Shown piece after piece: positions 1 to 8,544 of a DNA stretch of 64,000 nucleotides; within the stretch, counting starts at the first letter, position 1, and the number at the start of each line of letters is the position of its first letter. A program made the translations under genes and the position numbers. Source of the DNA: Pantoea eucrina (GTDB taxonomy: Bacteria; Pseudomonadota; Gammaproteobacteria; Enterobacterales; Enterobacteriaceae); contig NZ_MIPP01000014.1 in the NCBI RefSeq assembly GCF_002095385.1, positions 1 through 64,000 on the forward strand, in the 5' to 3' direction. The notes beneath the pieces were generated by a model, which worked only from the letters and a program-made list of their open reading frames with translations, made no database searches and was not told the origin of the DNA.

Positions 1-1
1 C

Positions 2-2344
2 ATCCGGTCCGATGCAACCGGCGCACGCCTCAGGCTTGCAGATGTGGCGCGCGTTGAATCCGGATTACAGAGCTATGCATTCGGCATACGCGATAATGGC
101 TTGCCAGCCACGGCTGCCGCGATTCAGCTGGCACCCGGCGCTAACGCCATCAGCACTGCATCGGGCATTCATAACCGGCTTAAGTCGCTCACCGGCTCGC
201 TGCCGGAGGGAATAAGCTTTACCGTGCCTTTTGACACCGCACCCTTTGTAAAACTCTCCATTATCAAAGTGGTGGAGACCTTTGCAGAAGCGATGGTGCT
301 GGTATTTCTGGTTATGCTGCTCTTTCTGCATAAAATTCGCTGTACGCTTATTCCGGCTATTGTGGCACCGGTTGCGCTGCTGGGCACGTTAACCGTGATG
401 CTGCTGTGCGGATATTCCATCAATATTCTGACAATGTTTGGCATGGTGCTGGCTATCGGCATTATTGTTGATGACGCCATTGTGGTAGTAGAAAACGTCG
501 AGCGTCTGATGGCAGAAAAAAAGCTGTCACCCCGTGAAGCGACCCAGGAAGCGATGCGCGAGATCACGCCAGCGATCATTGGCATTACGCTGGTACTCAC
601 TGCCGTCTTCATTCCCATGGGCTTTGCCAGCGGATCAACCGGAATCATCTATCGTCAGTTCTGCATTTCGATGTCGGTGTCCATTCTGCTGTCAGCCTTT
701 CTTGCGCTGACGCTGACGCCCGCATTGTGCGCTACTCTGCTCAGGCCGCACGATAGTCGCTTAAGCAGCGACCGGACATTTTCAGCCCGCTTTAACCGGC
801 ATTTCAGTGCGCTTACGGTTCACTATGAATCGGGCATCCGCGCACTTCTCAAACGAACCGGCAGGATGATGTTGATCTATCTGGCGCTCTGTATGGCACT
901 GCTGGCCGGTTTAGCTACGTTGCCATCCTCGTTTTTGCCTGAAGAAGATCAGGGCTATTTCATGTCGTCTCTTCAGCTGCCTTCCGACGCCACGATGCAA
1001 AGGACACTTAACGTGGTTGAAAAATTTGAGCATGAAATAGCGCAACGGCCAGCCATTAAAAATAACATCATGATCCTGGGTTTTGGCTTTTCAGGCTCTG
1101 GTCCTAACACGGCGATGGCGTTTACGACGCTGAAAGCGTCAAAGGATCGTGGCGGCAGCAGCGCGCAGGCTGAAGCGAGTTATATCCAGCAGCAGATGGA
1201 AAGCGTGGCGGATGGCGTTACGATGAGTTTGCTGCCACCTGCCATTGCCGATCTGGGAACCTCTTCAGGCTTTACCTACTATGTGCAGGATCGGGGAGGG
1301 CGGGGCTATAAAGCGCTGAAACAGGCTACCGACGAACTGATACGGCGTGCAGGCCATCATCCTGCGCTGGCAGAAGCGTATATCGACGGTTTACCGGACG
1401 GCACCAGCCTGTCGCTGAAGATCGACCGGGAAAAGGCAGAGGCGCTGGGCGTTTCATTCGACGAGATAAACCAGACTCTCTCCGTTATCGCCGGGTCCAG
1501 TTACGTCAATGATTATGTTAACCAGGGGCGGGTACAGCAGGTTATCGTCCAGGCGGATGCAGCATACCGCATGCAGCCTGAGCAGCTGCTGCAGAGCTGG
1601 GTCAAAAACCGCAGCGGCCAGATGGTGGCACTATCCAGCTTTGCGTCGATCGGCTGGGGCGTTGCGCCGCAACAGCTGAATCGCTATCAGGGCTATCCCG
1701 CTATCCGTATTACCGGCAGCGCTGCGCCCGGCGTCTCCAGCGGCACCGCCATGCAGGTCATTGACCAGCTGGCGCAACATTTACCGGAGGGGTTTGCTGG
1801 CGAGTGGGCCGGCAGTTCGCTGCAGGAAAAGGCGTCTGCAAAACAGCTTCCGTTACTGATTGTGCTTTCCGTGTTGGTGGTATTTATGGTGCTGGCAGCG
1901 CTCTATGAAAGCTGGTCTGTGCCAGTGGCCGTTATGTTGGTTGTACCGCTCGGGCTGATAGGGGCTGTAATTGCGGTTGCCATGGCACAGATGACGAATG
2001 ACGTATTCTTTAAAGTCGGACTGATTACCCTGATTGGGCTTTCGGCCAAAAATGCCATCCTGATTATAGAATTTGCCCGCCATTTACGGCAACAGGGTGA
2101 GACCCTGACGGTGGCGATTCTGACTGCGTCAAAACAGCGCCTGCGTCCGATTATAATGACCTCCCTGGCCTTTACGCTTGGCGTTGTTCCACTCATGCTT
2201 GCCAGTGGCGCAAGCGATAGTACACAGCATGCCATCGGCACAGGCGTATTTGGCGGTATGATCAGCGGTACGCTACTGACAATATTTTTTGTACCCGTAT
2301 TTTTTACCATAGTGATGCGTTTTGTTAAGAAAAGGGCGGAGTAG
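2..2344 (+). CDS. RND efflux pump, inner-membrane subunit (AcrB/HAE1 family), 5' end missing
   Basis: This is the C-terminal three quarters of a proton-driven RND multidrug exporter; the frame is open from base 2, so the gene begins left of the window. The proteins of this family work as inner-membrane trimers with a periplasmic adaptor and an outer-membrane channel. The transmembrane block typical of AcrB is visible, including FGMVLAIGIIVDDAIVVVEN, which carries the paired aspartates of the proton relay, and a GxSAKNAILIIEFA segment in the second half. About 780 codons are present against roughly 1,030-1,050 for the family. Neither the adaptor nor the outer-membrane gene is in the window; the adaptor would be expected upstream. 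The next gene starts 65 bases downstream and is unrelated. Family assignment is sure; the substrate and the exact paralogue are not known. Confidence 0.93.
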   Translation: MRSDATGARLRLADVARVESGLQSYAFGIRDNGLPATAAAIQLAPGANAISTASGIHNRLKSLTGSLPEGISFTVPFDTAPFVKLSIIKVVETFAEAMVLVFLVMLLFLHKIRCTLIPAIVAPVALLGTLTVMLLCGYSINILTMFGMVLAIGIIVDDAIVVVENVERLMAEKKLSPREATQEAMREITPAIIGITLVLTAVFIPMGFASGSTGIIYRQFCISMSVSILLSAFLALTLTPALCATLLRPHDSRLSSDRTFSARFNRHFSALTVHYESGIRALLKRTGRMMLIYLALCMALLAGLATLPSSFLPEEDQGYFMSSLQLPSDATMQRTLNVVEKFEHEIAQRPAIKNNIMILGFGFSGSGPNTAMAFTTLKASKDRGGSSAQAEASYIQQQMESVADGVTMSLLPPAIADLGTSSGFTYYVQDRGGRGYKALKQATDELIRRAGHHPALAEAYIDGLPDGTSLSLKIDREKAEALGVSFDEINQTLSVIAGSSYVNDYVNQGRVQQVIVQADAAYRMQPEQLLQSWVKNRSGQMVALSSFASIGWGVAPQQLNRYQGYPAIRITGSAAPGVSSGTAMQVIDQLAQHLPEGFAGEWAGSSLQEKASAKQLPLLIVLSVLVVFMVLAALYESWSVPVAVMLVVPLGLIGAVIAVAMAQMTNDVFFKVGLITLIGLSAKNAILIIEFARHLRQQGETLTVAILTASKQRLRPIIMTSLAFTLGVVPLMLASGASDSTQHAIGTGVFGGMISGTLLTIFFVPVFFTIVMRFVKKRAE

Positions 2345-2409
2345 CACAGTGGTATCTGCAGACAAGCTTCAGTAATCAATCGTTTTATCACATGGTAGCG
2401 CGAGGCATA

Positions 2410-2979
2410 ATGAATATTATTACCACTTCAAGACTGATTATTCGTCGCTTTTGTCGGGACGATGGCACAGCATTATTCAGTTATCTTCATGAGCCGGCCA
2501 CTCCCTGCTTTTATGATGAAAGAGTAGCGTCGCTGGCGGCTGCTTATCTGGAAGCGGAAAAACGATCGACAGATAAAAGTCAGTTTGCCGTATGCCTGCA
2601 AGAGAACAATCAGTTAATAGGCCATCTTTTTGCTGAGAACGGGAATGATGAACCTGACAGGCACACCTGGTCAGCGGGCTGGCATTTCTCTCCGGCATTT
2701 CACGGTCAGGGATATGCCCGTGAATCGGTGGCGGCACTGTTTGATTATCTTTTTAAGCAGCAATATGCCCGGCGGATTTATGCCTGGGTGGAAGATTATA
2801 ATGTTCCTTCGCGCAATCTCTGCGTTCGCTTACATATGCGGCAGGAAGCGTGCTTTAAAGAGTTCGTCAGTTTCATCACTGAACATGGTGAGGCGCGTTA
2901 TGACGATACGCTGGTGTATGCCATTCTGAAAAAAGAATGGGATGCGAAGCGAAATAAAAATAATGGCGATAATGCTTAG
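2410..2979 (+). CDS. GNAT-family N-acetyltransferase (RimJ/RimL-like)
   Basis: A 189-residue acetyltransferase of the GNAT fold. The N-terminus (TSRLIIRRFCRDD) is typical of RimJ/RimL-type enzymes that acetylate amino groups of proteins or small molecules with acetyl-CoA. The acetyl-CoA binding motif A is seen as FHGQGYARES near residues 98-107, followed by the usual asparagine-containing helix (NVPSRNLCVRL). I chose the ATG at 2410, not the in-frame ATG at 2392, because GAGG lies 5 bases before it. The gene stands alone between the RND pump and the reductase-like gene. The substrate cannot be read from the sequence. Confidence 0.85.
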   Translation: MNIITTSRLIIRRFCRDDGTALFSYLHEPATPCFYDERVASLAAAYLEAEKRSTDKSQFAVCLQENNQLIGHLFAENGNDEPDRHTWSAGWHFSPAFHGQGYARESVAALFDYLFKQQYARRIYAWVEDYNVPSRNLCVRLHMRQEACFKEFVSFITEHGEARYDDTLVYAILKKEWDAKRNKNNGDNA

Positions 2980-3140
2980 TGAAAGAGTGAACTTTTTTTA
3001 TAGAGTAAAGACTAATATCTGTCATCAGAAATGATGCAATATATTCAAATAATAGATTCCATTCAAAGGGTGAATGCGCTATTTAGCGCTATTCGCCAGG
3101 GCAGCTTATGTCTGCTGTGTCATAATTAAAGAGAAAAGAG

Positions 3141-4250
3141 ATGAAAAAAATACTGGTTACAGGGGCTACCGGCTTTTTGGGTGGTGCTATTGTTGCTGAG
3201 TTAATGATAAATGAGAACCCAGAGAGATTGCTTCTTCTTGCGCGAGGCGATGCAGAGAGTAGTGCCCTGGAACGGGTTAAGGAGAATTTAGCTAAGTTTG
3301 GCATCAGCCCCGCTCAGCTAAATACCATTTCAGCGCAACAAATCATAGAAGGCGATTTATCAAAGCCGGAAACTTTTATTGCAGATCTCAGGCTGAACGA
3401 TGTGGAAAAGGTGATTAACTGTGCCGCTATCGCTTCCTTTGGTAATAATCCGTTAATCTGGAAAGTAAACGTTGAGGGCACGTTTCAGCTTGCCAGCCGC
3501 ATGAGTAAAGTAAAGGGATTAAAACGCTTTATTCATGTGGGTACAGCAATGTCATGTACGCCTGAACCTGACAGCCATGTGACAGAAGCGATCGCGCCCA
3601 CGCAAAGAAAAGATCATATTGTAGAGTATACCTGGAGCAAATCGACGGTAGAGCAGATGATAAAAGAGCACCTGCCGGGATTCCCGTTAATTATTGCACG
3701 CCCCTCTATTGTTGTAGGGCATACTGAGCATGGGTGTATTCCCTCCGCCAGCATTTTTTGGGTGTTTCGCATGGCGCTCAGACTGGGCAAGTTCATGTGC
3801 AACCTTGATGACAAAATCGATGTTATACCGGTAGATTACTGCGCCAAAACCATAGTCAGGCTGCTTCAGGCAGCTGAACTCGATCATCCGGTTTATCATA
3901 TCTCCTCCGGTAGAGAGAGCAGCGTAACGTTTGCAGAGATTGATCGTGCTATGGCGCTGGCTTCAGGCTCCCGACCCGTCTCGGCCGATTATAAAAAAGT
4001 CGGCTATAAAGAGTTATCCCGGGAAAAGCATAATTTCAAAACGCTTTTTGGCGACTGTAATGAAAGGATCGTACTGAAATCTATGAGTCTGTATGGCGAG
4101 TTTTCAAAGTTAAACGTGACTTTTGATAATGAAAAAATCCTGAAGCTCGGCATGCCAGCCTCACCAAGATTTACCGATTATATTGCGGTCTGCCATAACT
4201 CAGTAAAAGAAAAATCACTTTCTGAATTGATGGCTGTCGATTTCAAATAA
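3141..4250 (+). CDS. NAD(P)-dependent extended SDR / thioester-reductase-like protein
   Basis: A 369-residue Rossmann-fold protein. The dinucleotide-binding glycine motif TGATGFLG sits at residues 8-15, and the overall layout (GDLSKPETF, VINCAA, FIHVGTA, then a catalytic Tyr in VEYTWSKSTVE with Lys four residues on) is that of the NAD_binding_4 / male-sterility and thioester-reductase branch of extended SDRs. Such domains reduce carrier-bound thioesters or modify nucleotide sugars. It is not attached to an adenylation or carrier domain here and no biosynthetic partners lie beside it. A ribosome site (AGAGAAAAGAG) precedes the ATG. The substrate is unknown. Confidence 0.8.
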   Translation: MKKILVTGATGFLGGAIVAELMINENPERLLLLARGDAESSALERVKENLAKFGISPAQLNTISAQQIIEGDLSKPETFIADLRLNDVEKVINCAAIASFGNNPLIWKVNVEGTFQLASRMSKVKGLKRFIHVGTAMSCTPEPDSHVTEAIAPTQRKDHIVEYTWSKSTVEQMIKEHLPGFPLIIARPSIVVGHTEHGCIPSASIFWVFRMALRLGKFMCNLDDKIDVIPVDYCAKTIVRLLQAAELDHPVYHISSGRESSVTFAEIDRAMALASGSRPVSADYKKVGYKELSREKHNFKTLFGDCNERIVLKSMSLYGEFSKLNVTFDNEKILKLGMPASPRFTDYIAVCHNSVKEKSLSELMAVDFK

Positions 4251-4265
4251 CATGAATGCTTAATA

Positions 4266-4292
4266 GGGTAGTGCTATATTTAAGCACTACCC
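4266..4292 (+). terminator. hairpin after the SDR gene
   Basis: A nine-base-pair perfect stem (GGGTAGTGC / GCACTACCC) with a nine-base loop lies 15 bases past the SDR stop codon. It has no clear T-run, so it may end transcription weakly or protect the 3' end of the message. Confidence 0.5.
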
Positions 4293-4335
4293 TGAATGCC
4301 GCTCGGGAACATTTACGCCTGAAGTTAACCCTTTT

Positions 4336-5466
4336 TCAGGGTATCTTTTTAACGGCAGTGCTGAGCTTATTAACCGCGGTTATGGTAGGTATAAGCTGCC
4401 TGACAACCCGGTTCCAGCGCGTCAGTGGCGTTGCGGTAACATAGACAATATCATAGGGCTGTAGTTTGAAATCACTGGCCAGTGCCATCGCTGCCGCATT
4501 TTTCAGGTTGATTTGATAAATATCAGCCAGTCTTTTTTCTGCTGGCGCCTTTAATTGCCTGATGACAAAAACGCCTGTGGCGTCAGCCGTAGTCTGATCT
4601 ATTCCCCGCGCACTGCTGATAGCCTCTGTCAGCGTCATGCCGCTTCTGTCCATCAGTAATGTTTTTTGCGCGCCGGTTTCACCCATGACAAAAATTTTGC
4701 GGGAATCATTACGCGGAATGTAAAGAATATCGCCATGATGCAACAGCGCATTTTGTGTCAGGTCGCCCTTCTCTAACAGCAATTTAAGAGATATCGGATA
4801 CTGCACGGCATCATGCGTCAGTGTGACATTTTCCCAGTCCGCCTCTTTCGTCAGGCCGCCTGCGGCATTGATGGCGTCAAGCACGGTCAGAGGAATATGA
4901 GTAATGGGCTGCTGGCCGGAGCGAACGACTTCACCACTCACATACGCTTTCCGGGAGCGAAAAGCGGCTATTTTCACATCAACCTGCGGGGATTCAATGT
5001 AGTGGTGAAGTCGTGCAGTTATCTCCGTCCTGACCTGTTCTGTGGTTTTATTAAGAACGTAGATGCTGCCCGTATAGGGAAAATAGAGGGTGCCGTTAGG
5101 TCGGACAGTGCTGCCGGTTTCCGTTGAGTCACGATACTGACCCGCCGGAGACGTAATTTCCGGATGATCCCAGACGGTAATACTCAGTACATCACCTACG
5201 CCGATGCGATAAGAATAATCGTCTTCCGGCAGCCGGAAAATATGTTTTGAACGGTTTTGCTGACCGGCTTCATTAAGCTGTTGCAGCATTACCGGACTTA
5301 ACAGAGTGACCCTGACCAGCGCGTTAATGTCAGAGCGCTCGTGGTTATCGTTAACCAGCGTTTTATTGGCCAGCGGCAGGTCCTGACCTGGCTGCACGGT
5401 ACAGCCACAAAGTATTAACGCAACACTGAGCGCTGAATGGCGAAATAGTCGCAATTTACTCTTCAT
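4336..5466 (-). CDS. wza: Wza/GfcE-type polysaccharide export outer-membrane lipoprotein (orphan)
   Basis: An outer-membrane lipoprotein of the OPX family, which forms the octameric channel for group 1 capsule or exopolysaccharide export. The start at 5466 (MKSKLRLFRHS) gives a lipoprotein signal ending in a lipobox (ILCGC-TVQPG) just as in E. coli Wza; the longer reading from 5499 would bury it. The polysaccharide-export core is plain (YRIGVGDVLSITVWDHPE, AGQYRDSTETG, DILYIPRND, then a SLBB-like segment and TPLTRWNRV near the C-terminus). Length (376 aa) matches Wza (379). The usual partners, the phosphatase Wzb and kinase Wzc, are not adjacent, so this is an orphan or second copy. Calling it wza rather than gfcE is a judgement. 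Confidence 0.85.
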   Translation of the reverse strand: MKSKLRLFRHSALSVALILCGCTVQPGQDLPLANKTLVNDNHERSDINALVRVTLLSPVMLQQLNEAGQQNRSKHIFRLPEDDYSYRIGVGDVLSITVWDHPEITSPAGQYRDSTETGSTVRPNGTLYFPYTGSIYVLNKTTEQVRTEITARLHHYIESPQVDVKIAAFRSRKAYVSGEVVRSGQQPITHIPLTVLDAINAAGGLTKEADWENVTLTHDAVQYPISLKLLLEKGDLTQNALLHHGDILYIPRNDSRKIFVMGETGAQKTLLMDRSGMTLTEAISSARGIDQTTADATGVFVIRQLKAPAEKRLADIYQINLKNAAAMALASDFKLQPYDIVYVTATPLTRWNRVVRQLIPTITAVNKLSTAVKKIP

Positions 5467-5646
5467 TAATCCGGTCCATAAAAAAGTGCACAACAGCAAG
5501 GGTTTTCAGAAATTATCAGTAGCGGCCAGCTATCACGCTGCAAAGCGCTCTGCAGCGGACTGGCGATACAGATGGTGATAACTAGCTGGTATACCGAAGT
5601 AGTGCGGATTACTGATGCAGGATTTATGGAGGGAAAATGCAGGCCT

Positions 5647-5677
5647 GAAAAAGCAGCGTTGTTAACGCTGCTTTTTC
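5647..5677 (-). terminator. bidirectional rho-independent terminator after yafV
   Basis: A perfect 14-bp inverted repeat (GAAAAAGCAGCGTT / AACGCTGCTTTTTC) with a GTT loop lies 66 bases past the yafV stop on the minus strand. The A/T ends of the stem supply the U-run on both strands. Confidence 0.9.
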
Positions 5678-5742
5678 GCCGGATAAACTAAATCCGATAA
5701 ATAAAAATCAGCGGCTGATTGCCTGTTGTCAGCCGCAGTCGC

Positions 5743-6513
5743 TCAGCCCAGCGTCCACGTATCAGCATCGCGCCACGCCGGAAAGCGCTCGCGGTACGCC
5801 TGCAGCGCCTCCAGCGACAGCTCCGCATCCAGACGTGCCGGGGTGAACGGTTCAGCGGCTGCGAGGATCTCCCCCTGCGGTGAGATAATCTGGCTGTCGC
5901 CGCGGTAGCGGTGATGATTGCCGTCGCTGCCCACCCGGTTACAGCCGGCAACATACGCCTGATTTTCGATAGCGCGCGCCATCAGCAGCGCCTGCCAGTG
6001 ATGCGCGCGCGGGGCCGGCCAGTTAGCCACATAGAGCGCCAGATCGTAATCGTTGCGGTTGCGGGAAAACACCGGAAAGCGCAGGTCGTAGCAAATCTGC
6101 GGCAGAATGCGCCAGCCGCGCCAGTAAACCAACTCCCGGCGTTCGCCCGGCAGATAGTGCTGATGCTCCTCCGCCATACGAAACAGATGGCGTTTGTCAT
6201 ACTGATGCAGCGTGCCGTCTGGCTCCACCAGCAGAAACCGGTTTACCGCACCCGCTTCTGTCTGAATGGCCGCGCTGCCGCCGATCAGCGCCTGGGTGGC
6301 CCGCGCGTGATGCTGCAGCCAGGCCACCACCTCCTGCTGCGGCAGCGAAGCCTGTGCCGCCTCCATGGCAAAGCCGGTCGTAAACATCTCCGGCAGCACA
6401 ATCACATCGCGTCCGCTCAGATTTTCCAGCAGCCGATCAAAGTGACGCAGGTTAGCGGCGCCGTTCATCCAGCTCAGCGGCTGCTGCAGCAGAGTAATCT
6501 TCAAAGTTTGCAC
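5743..6513 (-). CDS. yafV: omega-amidase / nitrilase-superfamily hydrolase YafV
   Basis: A 256-residue carbon-nitrogen hydrolase closely resembling E. coli YafV. The omega-amidase reaction hydrolyses alpha-ketoglutaramate or alpha-ketosuccinamate, the products left when glutamine or asparagine donates an amino group in transamination. The Glu-Lys-Cys triad is visible: Glu in VLPEMFTTGF, Lys in YDKRHLF and Cys in QICYDLRFP. Translation starts at GTG 6513 and overlaps the end of ybdL by 13 bases, so the two genes are almost certainly co-transcribed and coupled. The pairing makes biochemical sense: YbdL is a transaminase able to use glutamine-type donors and YafV clears the keto-amide product. 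Confidence 0.93.
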   Translation of the reverse strand: MQTLKITLLQQPLSWMNGAANLRHFDRLLENLSGRDVIVLPEMFTTGFAMEAAQASLPQQEVVAWLQHHARATQALIGGSAAIQTEAGAVNRFLLVEPDGTLHQYDKRHLFRMAEEHQHYLPGERRELVYWRGWRILPQICYDLRFPVFSRNRNDYDLALYVANWPAPRAHHWQALLMARAIENQAYVAGCNRVGSDGNHHRYRGDSQIISPQGEILAAAEPFTPARLDAELSLEALQAYRERFPAWRDADTWTLG

Positions 6514-7661
6514 AGGCGCTCCGCGGCGGCGTCAAGCGTCGCCTCTTGTTTGGCAAAGCACAGGCGGATCAGCCGGTGCGGGAAAGGATCAGCGCAGAAC
6601 ACCGACAGCGGGATAGCAGCGACGCCCGCCTCTCCGGTCAGCCACTCGCAGAAGCTGACGTCGTCGAGATCGGAGATCGCGCTGTAGTCCAGCAGTAAAA
6701 AATAGGTGCCTTCGCAGGGTAATACCTGAAAGCGACTGGCTGCCAGCGCCTGCGTCAGACGATCGCGCCGCGCGCGGTAAAACTCAGGCAGCGTCCGGTA
6801 GTGTTCCGGCTGCTGACGCAGCATATCCGCCAGCGCCAGCTGGGCCGGAGTATTGACGGAAAAGGTCAGGTACTGATGTACCTTACGCAGCTCGGCGCTG
6901 ATAGCGGGTGGCGCTATGGCGTAGCCCACTTTCCAGCCGGTCATATGATACGTCTTGCCAAATGAGGAGACGGTGACCGCGCGCTGGCGCAGTCCGGCAT
7001 GCGCCAGCACGCTGGCGTGGCCTGCCGTGCTGAAACAGATATGCTCATACACTTCATCGCTCAGCACATAAATCTCCCGATCCGCAATCGCCTGCCACAG
7101 CGCCTCCAGATCGCTCTGCTGCCAGACGGTAGCGGAGGGATTGTGCGGCGTATTCAGGATCACCAGCCGGGTACGTGCGCTGAGCCGATCGCGAAACGCA
7201 GGCCAGGGGACGCGAAACTCAGGCGGCTGCAGGGCGATGCGCTGCATCACGCCGCCCGCCAGCGTTACCGCGGGCGCATAGCTGTCGTAGCTGGGGTCAA
7301 AGCAGATCACTTCGTCGCCGGGGCGCACCAGCGCGGTAATGGCAGCGTAGAGCGCTTCCGTCGCCCCGCTGGTCACGGTAATGTCGCTGCCAGCGTCGGG
7401 CCGGTAGCCATAAAGCCCGGCGGTTTTATCCGCGATGGCGTCGCGCAGTTCCGGCGTGCCGATCATCGGCGCATACTGATTGGCTCCCTGACTGACGTGA
7501 TGCGCCAGCCGCGCCTGCAGCAGGGCGGGGCCGCTGAAATCGGGAAATCCCTGAGAAAGGTTGATGGCGCCATGCCGGGCGGCAAGCGCGCTCATCTGCG
7601 TAAAGATCGTGGTGCCGGTCGCGGGAAGCTTGCTGTCGGGAATAAGATCAAATGGCGTCAT
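6501..7661 (-). CDS. ybdL: PLP-dependent methionine/aromatic aminotransferase YbdL
   Basis: A 386-residue class I aminotransferase very similar to E. coli YbdL, which prefers methionine, histidine and phenylalanine. The PLP lysine lies in SSFGKTYHMTGWK, the substrate-carboxylate arginine in the C-terminal PHRLIRLCFAK segment, and the N-terminal NLSQGFPDF motif is typical. In methionine salvage, KMTB is aminated to methionine by this kind of enzyme with glutamine as donor, which fits the overlapping omega-amidase gene downstream. In E. coli ybdL lies elsewhere on the map, so its junction with yafV is a local arrangement. Confidence 0.93.
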   Translation of the reverse strand: MTPFDLIPDSKLPATGTTIFTQMSALAARHGAINLSQGFPDFSGPALLQARLAHHVSQGANQYAPMIGTPELRDAIADKTAGLYGYRPDAGSDITVTSGATEALYAAITALVRPGDEVICFDPSYDSYAPAVTLAGGVMQRIALQPPEFRVPWPAFRDRLSARTRLVILNTPHNPSATVWQQSDLEALWQAIADREIYVLSDEVYEHICFSTAGHASVLAHAGLRQRAVTVSSFGKTYHMTGWKVGYAIAPPAISAELRKVHQYLTFSVNTPAQLALADMLRQQPEHYRTLPEFYRARRDRLTQALAASRFQVLPCEGTYFLLLDYSAISDLDDVSFCEWLTGEAGVAAIPLSVFCADPFPHRLIRLCFAKQEATLDAAAERLCKL

Positions 7662-7788
7662 AGTAAGCTGGCCTTGCGCGTAAGCAGCGTGATAAGAAAC
7701 CCTGTATTGCTGACACTATAATCAGGATGCTACTCTTTGGCAATCGAGACGCTTAGATGGCTAAATGCAGCTTTTACAGGAGCAGGTA

Positions 7789-8484
7789 ATGGCACAACCT
7801 CATGACAACAGCGCCGCCGGCGAGGCGCTGGCGCAGACTTTGCTGGCGGCATCAACCGGGATAAATGACGGAGCGGCACGCCGGCTGGCGGAACAGCTGT
7901 TCAACTGGCAGCCCGCGCCGGTGCCGCTTACGCTGCAGGCGCTGGCGGCGGAGCTGCAGCAGGATGAGGCGCTGCAGCAAATCCTCGGCGTACTGCGCTG
8001 GCGTTTTCTTACCCGTCCTGAAACGCTGCTGCCTGAGCATGGCTGCGCGGCGCCTGTCGGTTTTGCCGTCAGCGGGGCGTTAAGCGATCTGCTGATCCAC
8101 TACTGCGCTGCCCCCGGCCAGCTGCCGCTGCGCGAAGCCGCCGATGCGCGCGAGCAGCATCTGCAGGCGGTTCAGCAGCTGTGGCGCGGATTTTCCGCTG
8201 GCTTTCGCCGCCAGGTCGGCAGCGAAGCGCTCTTCAGCTGGCCCGGATGTGACCAGCTGCTGCTGCAGTCGGTCTGGCATGACGCTCTCGGCTACAGCGG
8301 TGCAGCGCTGATCCGGCGCAGCCTCAGCGCTATCACGCTGAGTGATTTTTCCGGTATTGATGATGAGGAGATGCGCAACGCCTGTCTGCACAGCGCGCTG
8401 GCGCTGGGGCGCACCCTGATGCTGGCCGCTGACCATATTGCGGATGAAGAGGCGCTGGTTGCCCGCATTCGCCAGGCCGCGTAG
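7789..8484 (+). CDS. conserved-looking protein of unknown function between ybdL and fadE
   Basis: I do not recognise this 231-residue protein. It is alanine- and leucine-rich, mostly helical in appearance, soluble, and without signal peptide or membrane segment. The start at 7789 is set by AGGAG seven bases upstream; an in-frame ATG at 7765 has no such site. It reads towards fadE and ends just before the fadE terminator, so it is divergent from ybdL and convergent with fadE. In E. coli this interval holds the lysozyme-inhibitor gene ivy; this protein has no Ivy-like CKPHDC motif or signal peptide and is not ivy. Base composition and codon use look like the neighbouring housekeeping genes. Confidence 0.7.
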   Translation: MAQPHDNSAAGEALAQTLLAASTGINDGAARRLAEQLFNWQPAPVPLTLQALAAELQQDEALQQILGVLRWRFLTRPETLLPEHGCAAPVGFAVSGALSDLLIHYCAAPGQLPLREAADAREQHLQAVQQLWRGFSAGFRRQVGSEALFSWPGCDQLLLQSVWHDALGYSGAALIRRSLSAITLSDFSGIDDEEMRNACLHSALALGRTLMLAADHIADEEALVARIRQAA

Positions 8485-8498
8485 GCGCTGGCGCAGGC

Positions 8499-8525
8499 AA
8501 AAAAAACGCCTCCGTAAGGAAGCGT
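8499..8525 (-). terminator. rho-independent terminator of fadE
   Basis: Read on the minus strand, an eight-pair stem (ACGCTTCC / GGAGGCGT, one G-T pair) with a TTAC loop is followed by an eight-base U-run. It lies 20 bases past the fadE stop codon. Confidence 0.88.
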
Positions 8526-8544
8526 CTGGCACCTGGTGTCGGGA

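Noticed and set aside
4256..4444. 62-codon plus-strand frame after the SDR gene
   Set aside because: It contains the hairpin at 4266 and overlaps the end of the Wza-type gene on the other strand; no ribosome site.
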